A stretch of DNA of 64,000 nt from Microbulbifer sp. GL-2 (GCF_007183175.1 NZ_AP019807.1:4460001-4524000); one strand, 5' to 3'. Positions 16,757-27,300 are shown, counted from the first letter of the stretch. Notes: a model not told the origin generated them from the letters alone. Made by a program: numbers and translations.

Positions 16757-17686
16757 GTGAGTGAAGCCAAAGTACGCGAAGTATCGCGGCAAAGCGAAGT
16801 AGTTCATCATACACCAAGTACTACACGTAGTGCTGGCGGCACCCACCCTGGTTACCGGCGTGAACAGAATGAAGATGCCTATTGGGCAGATGAGCAAAAA
16901 GGCATTTGGGTTGTTGCCGATGGCCTGGGCGGCCATCATGCTGGAGAGCTTGCCAGCAAGACCGTCGTAGAGGAAATCGAACAATCCGCATCCACTGACC
17001 GCCATTACGAACGCGCCCTGCAGAAAGCTCACGCCTTGCTTTTGGGTGACGAGCACAACACCGCCAATATGGGCTCAACCGCTGTTGTCTTAGCCGAGGA
17101 AGGGGATTATTTTCACATCTATTGGGTTGGTGACAGTCGCGCCTACCTTTGGACACCGGGTGAGCAAAATGGAGAATTCAGCCAGTTAACCAGCGATCAC
17201 TCCTATGTCCAGATGTTAATGGACTCGGGTGCTATCAATTCTGAGGAGGCTGCAAAGCACCCCAATCGGCATGTTATTACCCGATGTATCGGCGGTAGTA
17301 CCAACCCCAAGTTAGAAGTTGACCGGGTTTCCTATCGTTGGTCTGCCGGACAGAAACTATTACTTTGTAGCGATGGCCTCAGCTCAGAGGTGGCAAATGA
17401 GAAAATTTCACGGATCATCGCGGAGAACACCGATAATCTTCGCATAGTAGATCTTCTTATCAGCGCGGCCCTTGATGCCGGCGGCAAAGACAATATAACC
17501 GTTTTAGTTGTAGACGCACCCCTCCAAGCTCCCGCTTTCAAAGCAAACCACAACTCCCCCCCTGAAAATTCTGAAAACGGCCCAACTGCAGAACCCGGGG
17601 AGAAAGCCTGGAGAATTTTCTCACTCTTACTGGTCGCCACTGGGGCTATCGCAGCCCTGGCATTCGTGCTTCTCAGGCTGCTTTGA
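16757..17686 (+). CDS. PP2C-type Ser/Thr protein phosphatase with C-terminal membrane anchor
   Basis: A 309-residue protein. The PPM/PP2C motifs are in order: YRREQNEDAYW, VADGLGGHHAGE (metal-binding Asp-Gly), GSTAVVL, WVGDSRAYL, LCSDGLS and GGKDNITVLVV (metal-binding Asp). A short proline-rich linker leads to a C-terminal hydrophobic segment (about 288-308), so the catalytic domain is held at the membrane. It reverses threonine/serine phosphorylation, most likely that made by the kinase encoded next, whose start overlaps this stop codon. The start is a GTG with only a weak ribosome site (AGGT); other starts within the first 25 codons cannot be excluded. Confidence 0.92.
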   Translation: MSEAKVREVSRQSEVVHHTPSTTRSAGGTHPGYRREQNEDAYWADEQKGIWVVADGLGGHHAGELASKTVVEEIEQSASTDRHYERALQKAHALLLGDEHNTANMGSTAVVLAEEGDYFHIYWVGDSRAYLWTPGEQNGEFSQLTSDHSYVQMLMDSGAINSEEAAKHPNRHVITRCIGGSTNPKLEVDRVSYRWSAGQKLLLCSDGLSSEVANEKISRIIAENTDNLRIVDLLISAALDAGGKDNITVLVVDAPLQAPAFKANHNSPPENSENGPTAEPGEKAWRIFSLLLVATGAIAALAFVLLRLL

Positions 17687-20118
17687 CAGATCAGCAGCCC
17701 GCGATGGAAGTCATCAACAACGGCAACTCGTCGCTGCAAATCCCCGGTTATCGTATCGTCAAAAAGATAAACCAGGGCGGCATGTCCACCGTGTACCTGG
17801 CTATCCAGCGTAGTGTGGGTCGCCAGGTCGCCCTGAAAGTTATGTCTCCAGTTTTGAACGCCGACCCGATTTTTAGTGAACGCTTCCAACGAGAAGCCAA
17901 TATTGTCGGCCAGCTGTCCCACCCCAATATAGTTGGCATTCATGACATCGGCCGCTACCGAAGTCTCAATTATATCGCCATGGATTATATGCCCGGCGGA
18001 TCTGTATCTGAGAGACTTGAAAAAGGCCCTCTGGAACCGCTTGAAGCCTTAAATGTGGTACGGCAAATCGCCATGGCATTAGACCACTCACACAGTAAAG
18101 GCTATATACACCGGGACCTCAAACCAGAAAATATCCTGTTCCGGGAAGATGGGTCCGCAGTATTGAGTGACTTCGGAGTAGCCCGGGCCATAGCACGCAC
18201 AACCCGCATGACCAACAGTGGCATGGTAGTGGGAACGCCTTATTACATGAGCCCAGAACAAGCTCGAGGAGCCGCTATAGACGGCCGTGCAGACTTATAT
18301 AGTCTCGGCATAGTATTTTACGAGATGTTAACCGGTGCAGTGCCCTTCCAAGCTGAAGAAGCCGTGGCCATTGCCATTAAGCACCTTACGGACCCCATTC
18401 CCAAACTGCCTGCACGCCATGCGCTATACCAATCGCTAACTGATCGCTTCCTGGCTAAAGATCCTGACAAACGATTCCAGCGCGGATTAGATGTAGCAGA
18501 TGCCGCAGATCAACTGGTTGCAACACTAGCAGGCAAGCCCAATCATCATATCAGCCAACTGAACAATACCTCCCTTGGGGTTTCCAGTCTGGCCCGCGCC
18601 TTACTCCTCACCTTGTTCAGCAGTATGGGTGAACGACTAACAAGCATTTTGAAAATGGGCAAGAAAAGTCCAGAAAAAATAGCCCAAACTCGTACAGGGC
18701 AAGACACCTTAGTACGATTGCGTCAGCTGCTCAGTGAACCGAGCAAGCATAAGCGCTCCTGGCTTATTAGCGCTACCACCACTGCCTCTCTGCTGTTTTG
18801 CTGGGGGCTCTTCAGCTTGATCAGCACCAAAGCCCATTGGCAAACCGGACTGCCATTGTTGGATAATGTCAGCAGCTTTACTGCTGAATCCCTCCTCGGT
18901 GTGGACGCCTCTGAAAACCACAATACAAAAGATGGAAATTGGGGAGTTACCAAATCCACAGAAGACCAACTGCTACATACAGTCGGCGCCAGCAAAAATT
19001 TCTTGGCTGATACTTTCACCCCAGAGCGAGCATCGCGTGAAGAGCCACCAGGACAAAAGAGCCCCACGATCATTTTGCCAAAGGGGGCTCACAAAGAAAT
19101 AAAGCTCTCTGAGCAAACTGATAACACACTTACTGGCGCACTCCAAAGTAAGCAACAGGTACCCCCTGAGTCTTACTCCCTCAGCGTAAACGCAACCCCC
19201 AGGGATGCCCGCGTTCGAATTATGAATATTGTTCCGCGCTATCAGCCGGGTATTCTGCTGGAGCCGGGAAAATACGACCTGGAGATCAGCAAGCGCGGAT
19301 TTACCAAGATCCGCCGCTGGATCGAAGTTAAAGATCAAAATGTTACACTTTCCATAGCCCTTGAGAGAGCCTACTCTGCCGGTAAAAGAATTCACTCCGC
19401 ACTGTCTTCAGGCGGCCGGGGACCTCAAATGGTGGTTGTGGAGGCAGGCAGTTTTACCATGGGGGATAATAACCACCCTTATAGCAACCCAGCACACCGA
19501 GTGGATATTAAACGGTCTTTCGCCATTTCTACCCATGAGATCACCTTTGAGGAATATGACCGCTTTGCCCTGGCCACAGGAACCCCTCGGCCCAGCGATG
19601 CCGGCTGGGGGCGTGAAGACAGGCCAGTTATCAATGTAAACTGGCGGGATGCGCAGAAATATGTGGAGTGGCTTTCAAGGGAAACAGGCCTGAAATATCG
19701 CCTACCCACTGAAGCCGAATGGGAGTATGCAGCTCGCGCCAATATCTCCGAACCTTTCTGGTGGAAAAGCGGGAACGCCCGGGGTAAAGCGAACTGCCGG
19801 CGCGGTTGTAACAGCGAATTTAATAGCTTGTTCTCAAATAAAACCGGCCCCACCGGACACTACCAAGCCAACCCATTTGGGCTGTACGATACCGCGGGTA
19901 ATGTGGCCGAGTGGGTCCAAGACTGTTACCAGCCAGGCTACGAAAAGGGCTTTAACTATGCCCAACCAAAGGAGATTGCAAATTGCACACTACGCAGTGT
20001 GCGAGGCGGATCCATGCGAGATCCCGCTAATAGGATAAAGGTAGGATATCGCGAAGGGCTCAGCGAAGACAGCCGCGCAAAGGATGTTGGTATTCGTGTA
20101 GTAATGGAATTGGACTGA
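17683..20118 (+). CDS. Ser/Thr protein kinase with PEGA-like and formylglycine-enzyme-like domains
   Basis: An 811-residue Hanks-type kinase. Kinase domain about 22-285: glycine loop INQGGMSTVY, Lys52, Glu71, HRDLKPEN (Asp145) and DFG (163-165). A cytoplasmic linker is followed by one membrane segment at about 360-380. The extracytoplasmic part has a PEGA-like beta domain (about 498-562, SLSVNATPRDARVRI...LEPGKYDLEI) and a C-terminal FGE-sulfatase/SUMF1-like domain (about 585-808; VVEAGSFTMGD, RPVINVNWRDAQKYVEWLS, YRLPTEAEWEYAAR, NVAEWVQD). In PvdO-like proteins the last fold need not be catalytic and may be a sensor. The start is a TTG overlapping the phosphatase stop, or the ATG at 17704; neither has a good ribosome site, which fits coupled translation. 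Confidence 0.92.
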   Translation: MTDQQPAMEVINNGNSSLQIPGYRIVKKINQGGMSTVYLAIQRSVGRQVALKVMSPVLNADPIFSERFQREANIVGQLSHPNIVGIHDIGRYRSLNYIAMDYMPGGSVSERLEKGPLEPLEALNVVRQIAMALDHSHSKGYIHRDLKPENILFREDGSAVLSDFGVARAIARTTRMTNSGMVVGTPYYMSPEQARGAAIDGRADLYSLGIVFYEMLTGAVPFQAEEAVAIAIKHLTDPIPKLPARHALYQSLTDRFLAKDPDKRFQRGLDVADAADQLVATLAGKPNHHISQLNNTSLGVSSLARALLLTLFSSMGERLTSILKMGKKSPEKIAQTRTGQDTLVRLRQLLSEPSKHKRSWLISATTTASLLFCWGLFSLISTKAHWQTGLPLLDNVSSFTAESLLGVDASENHNTKDGNWGVTKSTEDQLLHTVGASKNFLADTFTPERASREEPPGQKSPTIILPKGAHKEIKLSEQTDNTLTGALQSKQQVPPESYSLSVNATPRDARVRIMNIVPRYQPGILLEPGKYDLEISKRGFTKIRRWIEVKDQNVTLSIALERAYSAGKRIHSALSSGGRGPQMVVVEAGSFTMGDNNHPYSNPAHRVDIKRSFAISTHEITFEEYDRFALATGTPRPSDAGWGREDRPVINVNWRDAQKYVEWLSRETGLKYRLPTEAEWEYAARANISEPFWWKSGNARGKANCRRGCNSEFNSLFSNKTGPTGHYQANPFGLYDTAGNVAEWVQDCYQPGYEKGFNYAQPKEIANCTLRSVRGGSMRDPANRIKVGYREGLSEDSRAKDVGIRVVMELD

Positions 20119-20134
20119 CAGCCGTAAGTAAAAA

Positions 20135-20160
20135 AGCCCGAGTGACTATGCGCTCGGGCT
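20135..20160. terminator. Hairpin between the kinase gene and rlmKL
   Basis: An 8-base stem AGCCCGAG / CTCGGGCT lies between convergent genes and is preceded by A5, which gives a T-tract for the rlmKL transcript on the minus strand. On the plus side CTCTATTATTT follows. Confidence 0.8.
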
Positions 20161-20192
20161 CTCTATTATTTCAGTGCGTATCCACTGAATTT

Positions 20193-22397
20193 TTATTTTT
20201 CCCCAGCTCGAATTTCCCAGACATTGTGGATTTTTGGATTCCTTTGAAAATCCTTATCCAACAGCTTCAGAGAATTAACAGAAAACTCCTCTGTTATCTC
20301 TCCATCCATTTTGAAACTGCGCAGGTTATTGGAAAAAATCAGGATGCCACCCGGTGCTAGCAGCGCCATGCACTGGCGCACCAGGTTGGCGTGATCACGT
20401 TGAATATCCAGCACTCCACGCATTTTGGCAGAATTAGAAAAGCTCGGGGGGTCGAGGAAGATCAGGTCGTAATGGCCCCTGCGATTCTGCTGGGCAGAAG
20501 TTAGCCACTGTAGGCAGTCAGCTTCGAGCAACTGATGCTTATAAGGGTCCATATTATTCGCACGAAAATTACGCGCAGCCCAGGACTGGTAGGTCCTTGA
20601 CATGTCCACGCTGGTACTCTGCACACAGCCTCCCATAGCGGCCTGCACTGACGCAGTGGCGGTATAGCAGAATAAGTTAAGAAACTTTTTCCCGGAAGCT
20701 AACTCACGTATATACTTGCGCACCGGGCGATGGTCAAGGAAAAGGCCGGTATCGAGATAACTCCACAAATCCACCTCGAGTTCAGCCCCATACTCCATCA
20801 CCCGTAAAGTCGTTCCGGCTTCTGCCTGCTTTTGATACTGGCCACCGCCTTTTTGCCCACCCTTATGACTATGGCGACGACGCTCCTTGATACTGATATT
20901 TCCTCGGGGCAAGTCCAGGACAGATTGCACTGCGCGTAGAAGATCGCGCAAACGATTACGCGCTTTCCCTTCATCGATACTGGCAGGTGGACGGTACTCC
21001 TGTAGATGCGCATACAATTTGCCGTCGAGGGTTTTATACAAATCCACTGCGGCAGAATATTCCGGCAAGTCGGCATCATAAAGACGGTAGCAATCTACAC
21101 CGCTTCTTGAAGCCCACTTACCAGTAGTACGGAGATTCTTACGCAAGCGGTTGGCTACCATTTCCGCCTCTGCAGATAACTTACGCTCTTTATCAACTGC
21201 TCGGCCCGGTTCACTCTGCTGATGTACCTGGAAAAGCAATAATTGACTGGGAATGCTGCCGTTGTACAACTGGTAGTGCTTGTGTGAGCGCAGCCCAGTA
21301 GAGTAGCCCAGCTCAGGATTGCCAGTAAAAACACCCACTTGCCAACCTGCAAATCCCGTTTTCAACTGGCGCCCCAGCTCAGCATAGGTTTCGCGCAGGG
21401 CTTCCTGCTCACCCAATCGCTCACCATAGGGAGGGTTGGTCAGTACCAATCCCGGCTCAACCTCCCTATGGCTTGGAACTTTGAAAGCTGCTACTGGCCG
21501 GCAGCTAACCCGAACCTGGCGCTCTAGCCCAGCCCTGTCAATATTGGCCTCAGCCGCGAATAGGACCTTGGCATCCGAATCATAACCGCGAATTTCCGGT
21601 AAATCTTTTTCAAGGCCGACGACGCGGCGCTGAAGGGCTTCCTCACGCAAGTTATTCCAGATATCACTCTGGTGGTTGAGCCAGCGCTCAAAGCCAAAGC
21701 TGTCGCGAAACAGTCCGGGGGCAATATCTGCCGCCATCATGGCAGCCTCAATAAGAATGGTGCCGGAGCCACACATTGGATCCAGTAGCGCCCCTCCCTC
21801 TGCCGCAATCTGGGGCCAGCGGGCACGTAATAACAACGCCGCCGCCAGGTTTTCCTTGAGTGGCGCAGCACCGATATGGGTTCTGTAACCTCTCTTATGC
21901 AGGCTATCACCACTGAGATCGATCGCGATATCCAGCTTATCCCGGTTTAAGCGCAGAGCTACTGTCAGGTCTGGCTGGTGCTTATCGATACTTGGTCTGG
22001 CTCCAGTCTGGTTGCGCAGGCGGTCAACAATCGCATCTTTAGTCTTTTGCGCACCAAATTGGCTGTTGCGGATCTCACGGTTTGTACCGGAAAATTGTAG
22101 CCAGAGCTTACCGGATGGCCGGATATGCTGCTCCCACGGCTGTGCAGCTACGGCCCGGTAAAGATCCTCCGCCCCATTGATACGGACTTGCTCCAATTGC
22201 AACAAAATACGGTTCGCCAAGCGGCTCCATAGGCAGCAACGATAAGCCAACTTCAAAGAGCCCGAAAAATAAACAGCCGCCGGCTGCTCTCGCTGAATAT
22301 CGGCACCCAGGGCACACAGTTCCTGGGCGAGTAGGCTCTCCAGCCCCTTAGGGCAGGTAGCGGTGAACTGAAATTCTTCAATATGAGAGTCTGTCAA
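20193..22397 (-). CDS. rlmL: Bifunctional 23S rRNA methyltransferase RlmKL
   Basis: A 734-residue fusion that makes m2G2445 (RlmL half) and m7G2069 (RlmK half) in 23S rRNA. The N-terminus has a THUMP RNA-binding domain (about 45-155). A first Rossmann methyltransferase carries LDPMCGSGTILIEAA and the catalytic motif NPPYGERLG. The second, RlmK, half (about 455-734) has KKFLNLFCYTATASV and LDPPSFSNS. Length and order match E. coli RlmKL. Next to rmf and pyrD, as in Pseudomonas. Confidence 0.96.
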   Translation of the reverse strand: MTDSHIEEFQFTATCPKGLESLLAQELCALGADIQREQPAAVYFSGSLKLAYRCCLWSRLANRILLQLEQVRINGAEDLYRAVAAQPWEQHIRPSGKLWLQFSGTNREIRNSQFGAQKTKDAIVDRLRNQTGARPSIDKHQPDLTVALRLNRDKLDIAIDLSGDSLHKRGYRTHIGAAPLKENLAAALLLRARWPQIAAEGGALLDPMCGSGTILIEAAMMAADIAPGLFRDSFGFERWLNHQSDIWNNLREEALQRRVVGLEKDLPEIRGYDSDAKVLFAAEANIDRAGLERQVRVSCRPVAAFKVPSHREVEPGLVLTNPPYGERLGEQEALRETYAELGRQLKTGFAGWQVGVFTGNPELGYSTGLRSHKHYQLYNGSIPSQLLLFQVHQQSEPGRAVDKERKLSAEAEMVANRLRKNLRTTGKWASRSGVDCYRLYDADLPEYSAAVDLYKTLDGKLYAHLQEYRPPASIDEGKARNRLRDLLRAVQSVLDLPRGNISIKERRRHSHKGGQKGGGQYQKQAEAGTTLRVMEYGAELEVDLWSYLDTGLFLDHRPVRKYIRELASGKKFLNLFCYTATASVQAAMGGCVQSTSVDMSRTYQSWAARNFRANNMDPYKHQLLEADCLQWLTSAQQNRRGHYDLIFLDPPSFSNSAKMRGVLDIQRDHANLVRQCMALLAPGGILIFSNNLRSFKMDGEITEEFSVNSLKLLDKDFQRNPKIHNVWEIRAGEK

Positions 22398-22830
22398 AAC
22401 TTTTACTCGATAAGCCCCAAATAACTGGGGTATTTCACGCCATTAGGCATCGATTAGAACACGGGGGTTGCCCGGCAAACATGAATTGAGATCATCTGCC
22501 TATTGCCTATCTCCGGCTGGCACCTTCATGGCGCAATTATCCCACTTTGCGCTGGCTACGCCTACGTCAGATACAGAAGTGCTACAAATGTCCAGTTAGT
22601 CAAATGAAATTTCCCCGCTTCAGCCCCACTACCCCGGCCCACTGGACCTAATCTTTCCGATTCCCCTTGCCCCACAGTATTCTTGGTATGTGGAGAAGCG
22701 AAAGGAGTAGCGCGAGGCTGCCCGCAGGAAAGACACACTAAACTCAAGGGTGCGGATGCAATAAAACTGTAATGAGCATCCATAGCGCCGCGCAACAATC
22801 CGTACATCTACAAGCAGAGGTGCCGTATTG
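22398..22830. other. Divergent intergenic region rlmKL / rmf
   Basis: 433 bases without a credible gene. It should hold the rmf promoter, which in other gammaproteobacteria is controlled by growth rate and ppGpp. A small hairpin CCCC...GGGG lies at about 22417-22432. Nothing else could be supported. Confidence 0.45.
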
Positions 22831-23082
22831 ATGAGACGCCAAAAACGCAATCACGCCGACAGGGCCTTCTACAAGGGCTATTTGGCTGCCCTTAACAATA
22901 AATCCATTGACAGTTGCCCCTTTGTCGAAAGCGACCCCCATCAGGAGTGGGTCAATGGCTGGCGTGAAGGGCGGGAAGACTACTGGAACGGCTTTGACAG
23001 GATCACCAAGGCGCAAAAACTGGAAATTTATGGCGCTGTTTCCACCGATATCCAGTATCCAGATGGGTGGAGCACGATTTAA
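22831..23082 (+). CDS. rmf: Ribosome modulation factor
   Basis: A small basic protein (83 residues) that pairs 70S ribosomes into inactive 100S dimers in stationary phase. It shows the RMF pattern MRRQKRNHADRAFYKGYLAA, then CPF and the core WVNGWREGREDYW, and is longer than the 55-residue E. coli form through a C-terminal extension of about 25 residues (ITKAQKLEIYGAVST...). The ATG at 22831 follows AGAGGTG. The flanking rlmKL and pyrD support the call. Confidence 0.93.
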   Translation: MRRQKRNHADRAFYKGYLAALNNKSIDSCPFVESDPHQEWVNGWREGREDYWNGFDRITKAQKLEIYGAVSTDIQYPDGWSTI

Positions 23083-23131
23083 CTAACAGGAGTTGAGCAT
23101 AAATTTGCCCGGCCGGGCCAGAAATAGAAAA

Positions 23132-23158
23132 GCGCGCCTCCTTTAAGGTAAGGCGCGC
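23132..23158. terminator. Terminator between rmf and pyrD
   Basis: An 8-base GC-rich stem GCGCGCCT / AGGCGCGC with an 11-base loop, between convergent genes, with CCTAATTTTATT following on the plus strand. Confidence 0.8.
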
Positions 23159-23219
23159 CCTAATTTTATTACCAGTGAGCGAAACTACATAAACATGTGT
23201 CTATCGCTAAGTCCCCAGG

Positions 23220-24263
23220 TCAATTTTTATTACTTTCCACGCGACGACGCTCTAAAGCAATTGACTCTGCCGCCTCACGTATCAACTCAGGCCCTCGGTA
23301 GATAAAACCGGTATACACCTGTACCGCAGTTGCACCGGCACGAATTTTATCCGCGGCACTGTCTCCATCAAAAATACCACCAACGCCAATGATCGGTATC
23401 TGTTTATCCAGCGCTTTGGAAAGCTGTGCGACTACCTGGGTAGAGCGCTCCTGTAGCGGCTTTCCACTGAGCCCCCCCTCCTCATTGCCGTGGGGCAAGT
23501 TGGAAACCGAGGACTTGTCGATAGTGGTATTGGTCGCGATTACCCCGTCGATGCTGTATTCACATAGAGTTTCAGCTATCTGGGCAATGGCGTCGCCTTC
23601 CATATCCGGGGCAATTTTAACTGCCACAGGCACATAGCGATCACTCTTTTGAGCCAGTTCCATCTGCTTGTCTTTAATGCTCCCCAACAGTCGGTTGAGA
23701 CTATCGCCAAACTGCAGATCACGCAGCCCCTTGGTATTGGGAGAGGACACATTGGCGGTAATGTAATCCGCATAGCGATAGACCCTTTCCATACACAGGC
23801 AGTAGTCATCGGCGGCCTTTTCCACCGGAGTATCAAAATTCTTACCCACATTGATACCCAGTACACCTTTATAGCGGCGGTGTTTCACACGCTGAATAAG
23901 GTAATCGGCGCCAAGATTGTTGAAGCCCATACGGTTAATGATGGCGTCGGCCTCTTCAACCCGAAACAGCCGCGGCAACGGGTTGCCAGGCTGAGGGCGT
24001 GGCGTCACAGTTCCGACTTCCACAAAGCCAAAGCCCAGCGCACCCAATCCATTGAAGGCCTGAGCATTCTTGTCTAGACCGGCCGCCAGCCCCACGGGGT
24101 TGGGCAGAGTCAATCCCATCAACTCTACCGGGTCATGCGCTATCGGCCTCTTGATAAGAGACATCAGGCCAAGGCGTTCGGCGGCACCGATCGCATCCAG
24201 TGAGAGATGGTGGGCCCGCTCGGGATCGAGCGCAAACAGAGCTTTACGCAGAGTCGAATACAT
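23220..24263 (-). CDS. pyrD: Dihydroorotate dehydrogenase (quinone), class 2
   Basis: FMN enzyme of the inner membrane that oxidises dihydroorotate to orotate with quinone, the fourth step of pyrimidine synthesis. The 347 residues include an N-terminal amphipathic helix of the class 2 type (MYSTLRKALFALDPERAHHLSLDAI) for membrane contact. Active-site features are NPVGLAAGLDKN, NRMGFNN, NVSSPNTKGLRDLQ (catalytic serine), VKIAPD and the FMN-binding IPIIGVGGIFDGDSA. ATG start. Confidence 0.97.
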   Translation of the reverse strand: MYSTLRKALFALDPERAHHLSLDAIGAAERLGLMSLIKRPIAHDPVELMGLTLPNPVGLAAGLDKNAQAFNGLGALGFGFVEVGTVTPRPQPGNPLPRLFRVEEADAIINRMGFNNLGADYLIQRVKHRRYKGVLGINVGKNFDTPVEKAADDYCLCMERVYRYADYITANVSSPNTKGLRDLQFGDSLNRLLGSIKDKQMELAQKSDRYVPVAVKIAPDMEGDAIAQIAETLCEYSIDGVIATNTTIDKSSVSNLPHGNEEGGLSGKPLQERSTQVVAQLSKALDKQIPIIGVGGIFDGDSAADKIRAGATAVQVYTGFIYRGPELIREAAESIALERRRVESNKN

Positions 24264-24334
24264 ACCTTTCCTTACATGGGGGCTGGCCCCACTCGCCAGG
24301 CGTTAACGAGTGGAGTGTGTTTCAGTAAACATAC

Positions 24335-24360
24335 GAGAGGCCACTCATGGGTGGCCTCTC
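24335..24360. terminator. Terminator of the glutamate dehydrogenase gene
   Basis: A perfect 10-base stem GAGAGGCCAC / GTGGCCTCTC with a six-base loop, 16 bases after the stop codon of the minus-strand gdh gene. Confidence 0.8.
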
Positions 24361-24375
24361 GATAAACCTGACTAG

Positions 24376-27300
24376 CTACTCCGCCAGGTTTTCGCGATCG
24401 GCTGTCGCATGAGCGAGATACATCAGCTCGCGCAGCGCCACAGTGAACATTGCGAAATCACCAACGGCAGCGGCCTTCAGCTCGGCAATCATATTGTGCC
24501 AGCGCTGAATAGCAGGCGCCATGATAGCGCTCCAGCGCGACATTGCACTATCCACATCCAAATTCTCGCCACTCGCCAAACGCATAATGTGCACCGCCAG
24601 AGTCGAGAGCTGACTATCCAGGTCATCCATACTGGTTTCTCTGGCCTGCGCTTGCCAGAAGCTATCCACCGGCAGATCCACTATCAGGTTGCCAAACCAA
24701 TGCAAGTTCAACTCATCTGAAAGCCTGAAATAGACAGTGGCAACCTCTTCCACTGGCCTTTCGCTCGCGCGGGCTGACTCAGAAATACCAAGGGCCGAAT
24801 AAAGGTAGGTGGGTGATGCCGACAGCAACGCCAGGGATTCCGGCACCCCTGCTTCCAGTAATTTCTGGTAACGCTGCTCCCACTCGGTTAAGGGAGCTCC
24901 GCTCAAGACTTTAGGTAGCGCCTTGATTACCCTCTGCACTGACTCCTGGAACAACTCACAGTTTTGTGCCGGCTCCAGCTCGCTGCGGCGATTACGCAGG
25001 AACCAGCGGGTGGCCCGGCGAACTCGGCCAATCATGGAATTGAGCAGTTCAGTCTGCAGCTCTGCCGGCACCATGTAATCCAGCTGAGCCAGCTGCTGTT
25101 GGAATTCCGGCATCTCATAGACATCGCGGGCGCTGATATAAGCTGCGGCGACATCGTTAACATCGGCACCGGTGGCGCTACTGATACGGTTATAGAAGGT
25201 AATACCCATACTATTGACCAGTTCATTAGCCACCTGGGTGGAAACAATCTGGCGCAGTAGCGGGTGCTCATATACCTGCTCTTTGTAGCGCCCCACCAGC
25301 TCCGCCGGGAAAGCTGACTCTACCGCCTCACGCACACGGGGATTACTGGTAATTTCCGCCCCCTGCAATTCCTCTTTGAGCTTCACCTTTACATAGGAAA
25401 TCAATACCGACAGCTCCGGCCGGGTAAGGGTCTGCCCCTTGTGCACGCGATCAGAGATCTGCTCATTGTCGGGAATAAACTCCAACGCACGATTCAGGCG
25501 ACCGTCTTCCTCCAGGGTATTGATCGTTCGACGGTATTCATCCAGGCGCTTGGAGACCTGGTACTCCGCCACACTCAGGGCACGAGTCTGGTCATAGTTG
25601 TTGTGCAGCACCAGGTCACTCACTGAGTCGGTCATGCCGTGCAGCAGCTGGTTGCGTTGTTTTTCAGTCAAGTCCCCATTAGCCACTATTTTATCGAGGA
25701 GAATCTTGATATTTACTTCATGGTCAGAGCAATCTACGCCAGCGGCATTATCAATGAAGTCGGTATTACACCGACCACCGTTAAGGGCAAACTCAATTCT
25801 CCCACGCTGGGTCACCCCCAGGTTGCCACCTTCGCCAAAGACTTTCGCACGCAGTTCCAAACCATTGACTCGCAGGTGATCATTGGACTTGTCCCCTACT
25901 TCGGCATCAGTTTCAGTAGCTGCCTTGACGTAAGTTCCAATACCACCGTTCCAGATCAAGTCCACCGGTGCGCGCAATAGTGCACTGATCAATTCATTGG
26001 GTGTAAGTTGGTTATCTTTAATGTCAAAGGCTTCTTTCATCTCCGGAGAGATTTTAATCGCCTTAACACGGCGCTCAAAAATGCCCCCTCCCTTAGAAAT
26101 CAGTTTGCGATCGTAATCCCGCCAGCTGGAACGCGGCAACTCAAACAAGCGCTTGCGCTCCTCAAAGCTGGAAGCTGCATCCGGGCTCGGGTCAATGAAG
26201 ATGTGCATATGGTTAAATGCAGCTTTCAGGCGGATATGCTCGGAGAGCAACATTCCATTCCCGAAAACATCTCCACCCATATCACCGATACCAACTACAG
26301 AGAAGTCCTCCCTCTGGACATCTATGCCCATCTCACGAAAATGCCTCTGCACCGATACCCAGGCGCCGCGTGCGGTGATTCCCATTTTCTTGTGGTCATA
26401 CCCCTGGCTACCGCCAGAAGCAAAAGCATCCCCTAACCAGAAGCCATAATCCTGAGCGATACCGTTAGCGATATCCGAGAAAGTCGCGGTCCCCTTATCT
26501 GCGGCCACTACCAGGTAGGGGTCATCCTCATCCCGGCGTACAACCTGTCGTGGCGGCACTATATCGCCATCTTTAAGGTTGTCGGTAATATCCAACAGAC
26601 CGCGAATAAATGTTTTATAACAAGCTATCCCCTCTTCCATCATGGCTTCGCGACTGCCATCCGCCGGCGGGCGGCGCACCACAAATCCACCCTTGGCACC
26701 ACTGGGAACAATCACTGCATTTTTGACCGCCTGCGCTTTTACCAGTCCCAGCACCTCTGTACGGAAATCCTCTAAGCGATCCGACCAGCGCAGGCCGCCA
26801 CGCGCAACCTTACTCCCGCGCAGGTGTACGCCTTCCACTTTGGGCGAGTAGACAAAAATTTCAAACTCAGGGCGCGGCTCGGGTATACCAGGAATATCTC
26901 GTGGGCTGAACTTGATTGAGATGTAATCCTTAGGGTTCCCTTCCTCATCAGGCTGAAAAAAGTTTGTGCGCAAAGTAGCCAGTATCAATTCAAGGTAACG
27001 GCGCAACACCAGATCTTCGTTGAGGTTATCGACATTATCTAAACCGTCGTGGATCTTGCTAATCAAGCGCTCAACCCGGGTCTGCTCCTGCTTGCCAGTA
27101 CTGAGCCGGGGGTCAAACAGAGCGCGGAAAAGCGCTACCAGATTACGGGTGATTTCCACATGACTGGCCAGTGTCGCTGCGACATAACTCTGGCTGGCAC
27201 CGGACTTGGTTTGCTTCAGGTAGCGGGCATAGGCTCGCAACATAGAGACTTCGCGCCAATTCAAGCGTGCAGCCAACACCAAACGGTTAAAGGCATCACT

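Noticed and set aside
17332..17943. Minus-strand open frame of 203 codons
   Set aside because: Antisense to the junction of the PP2C and kinase genes, both of which have strong motif support.
23107..23118. Perfect 12-base palindrome GCCCGGCCGGGC
   Set aside because: Lies between rmf and its terminator with no promoter nearby; probably chance or an extra terminator arm.
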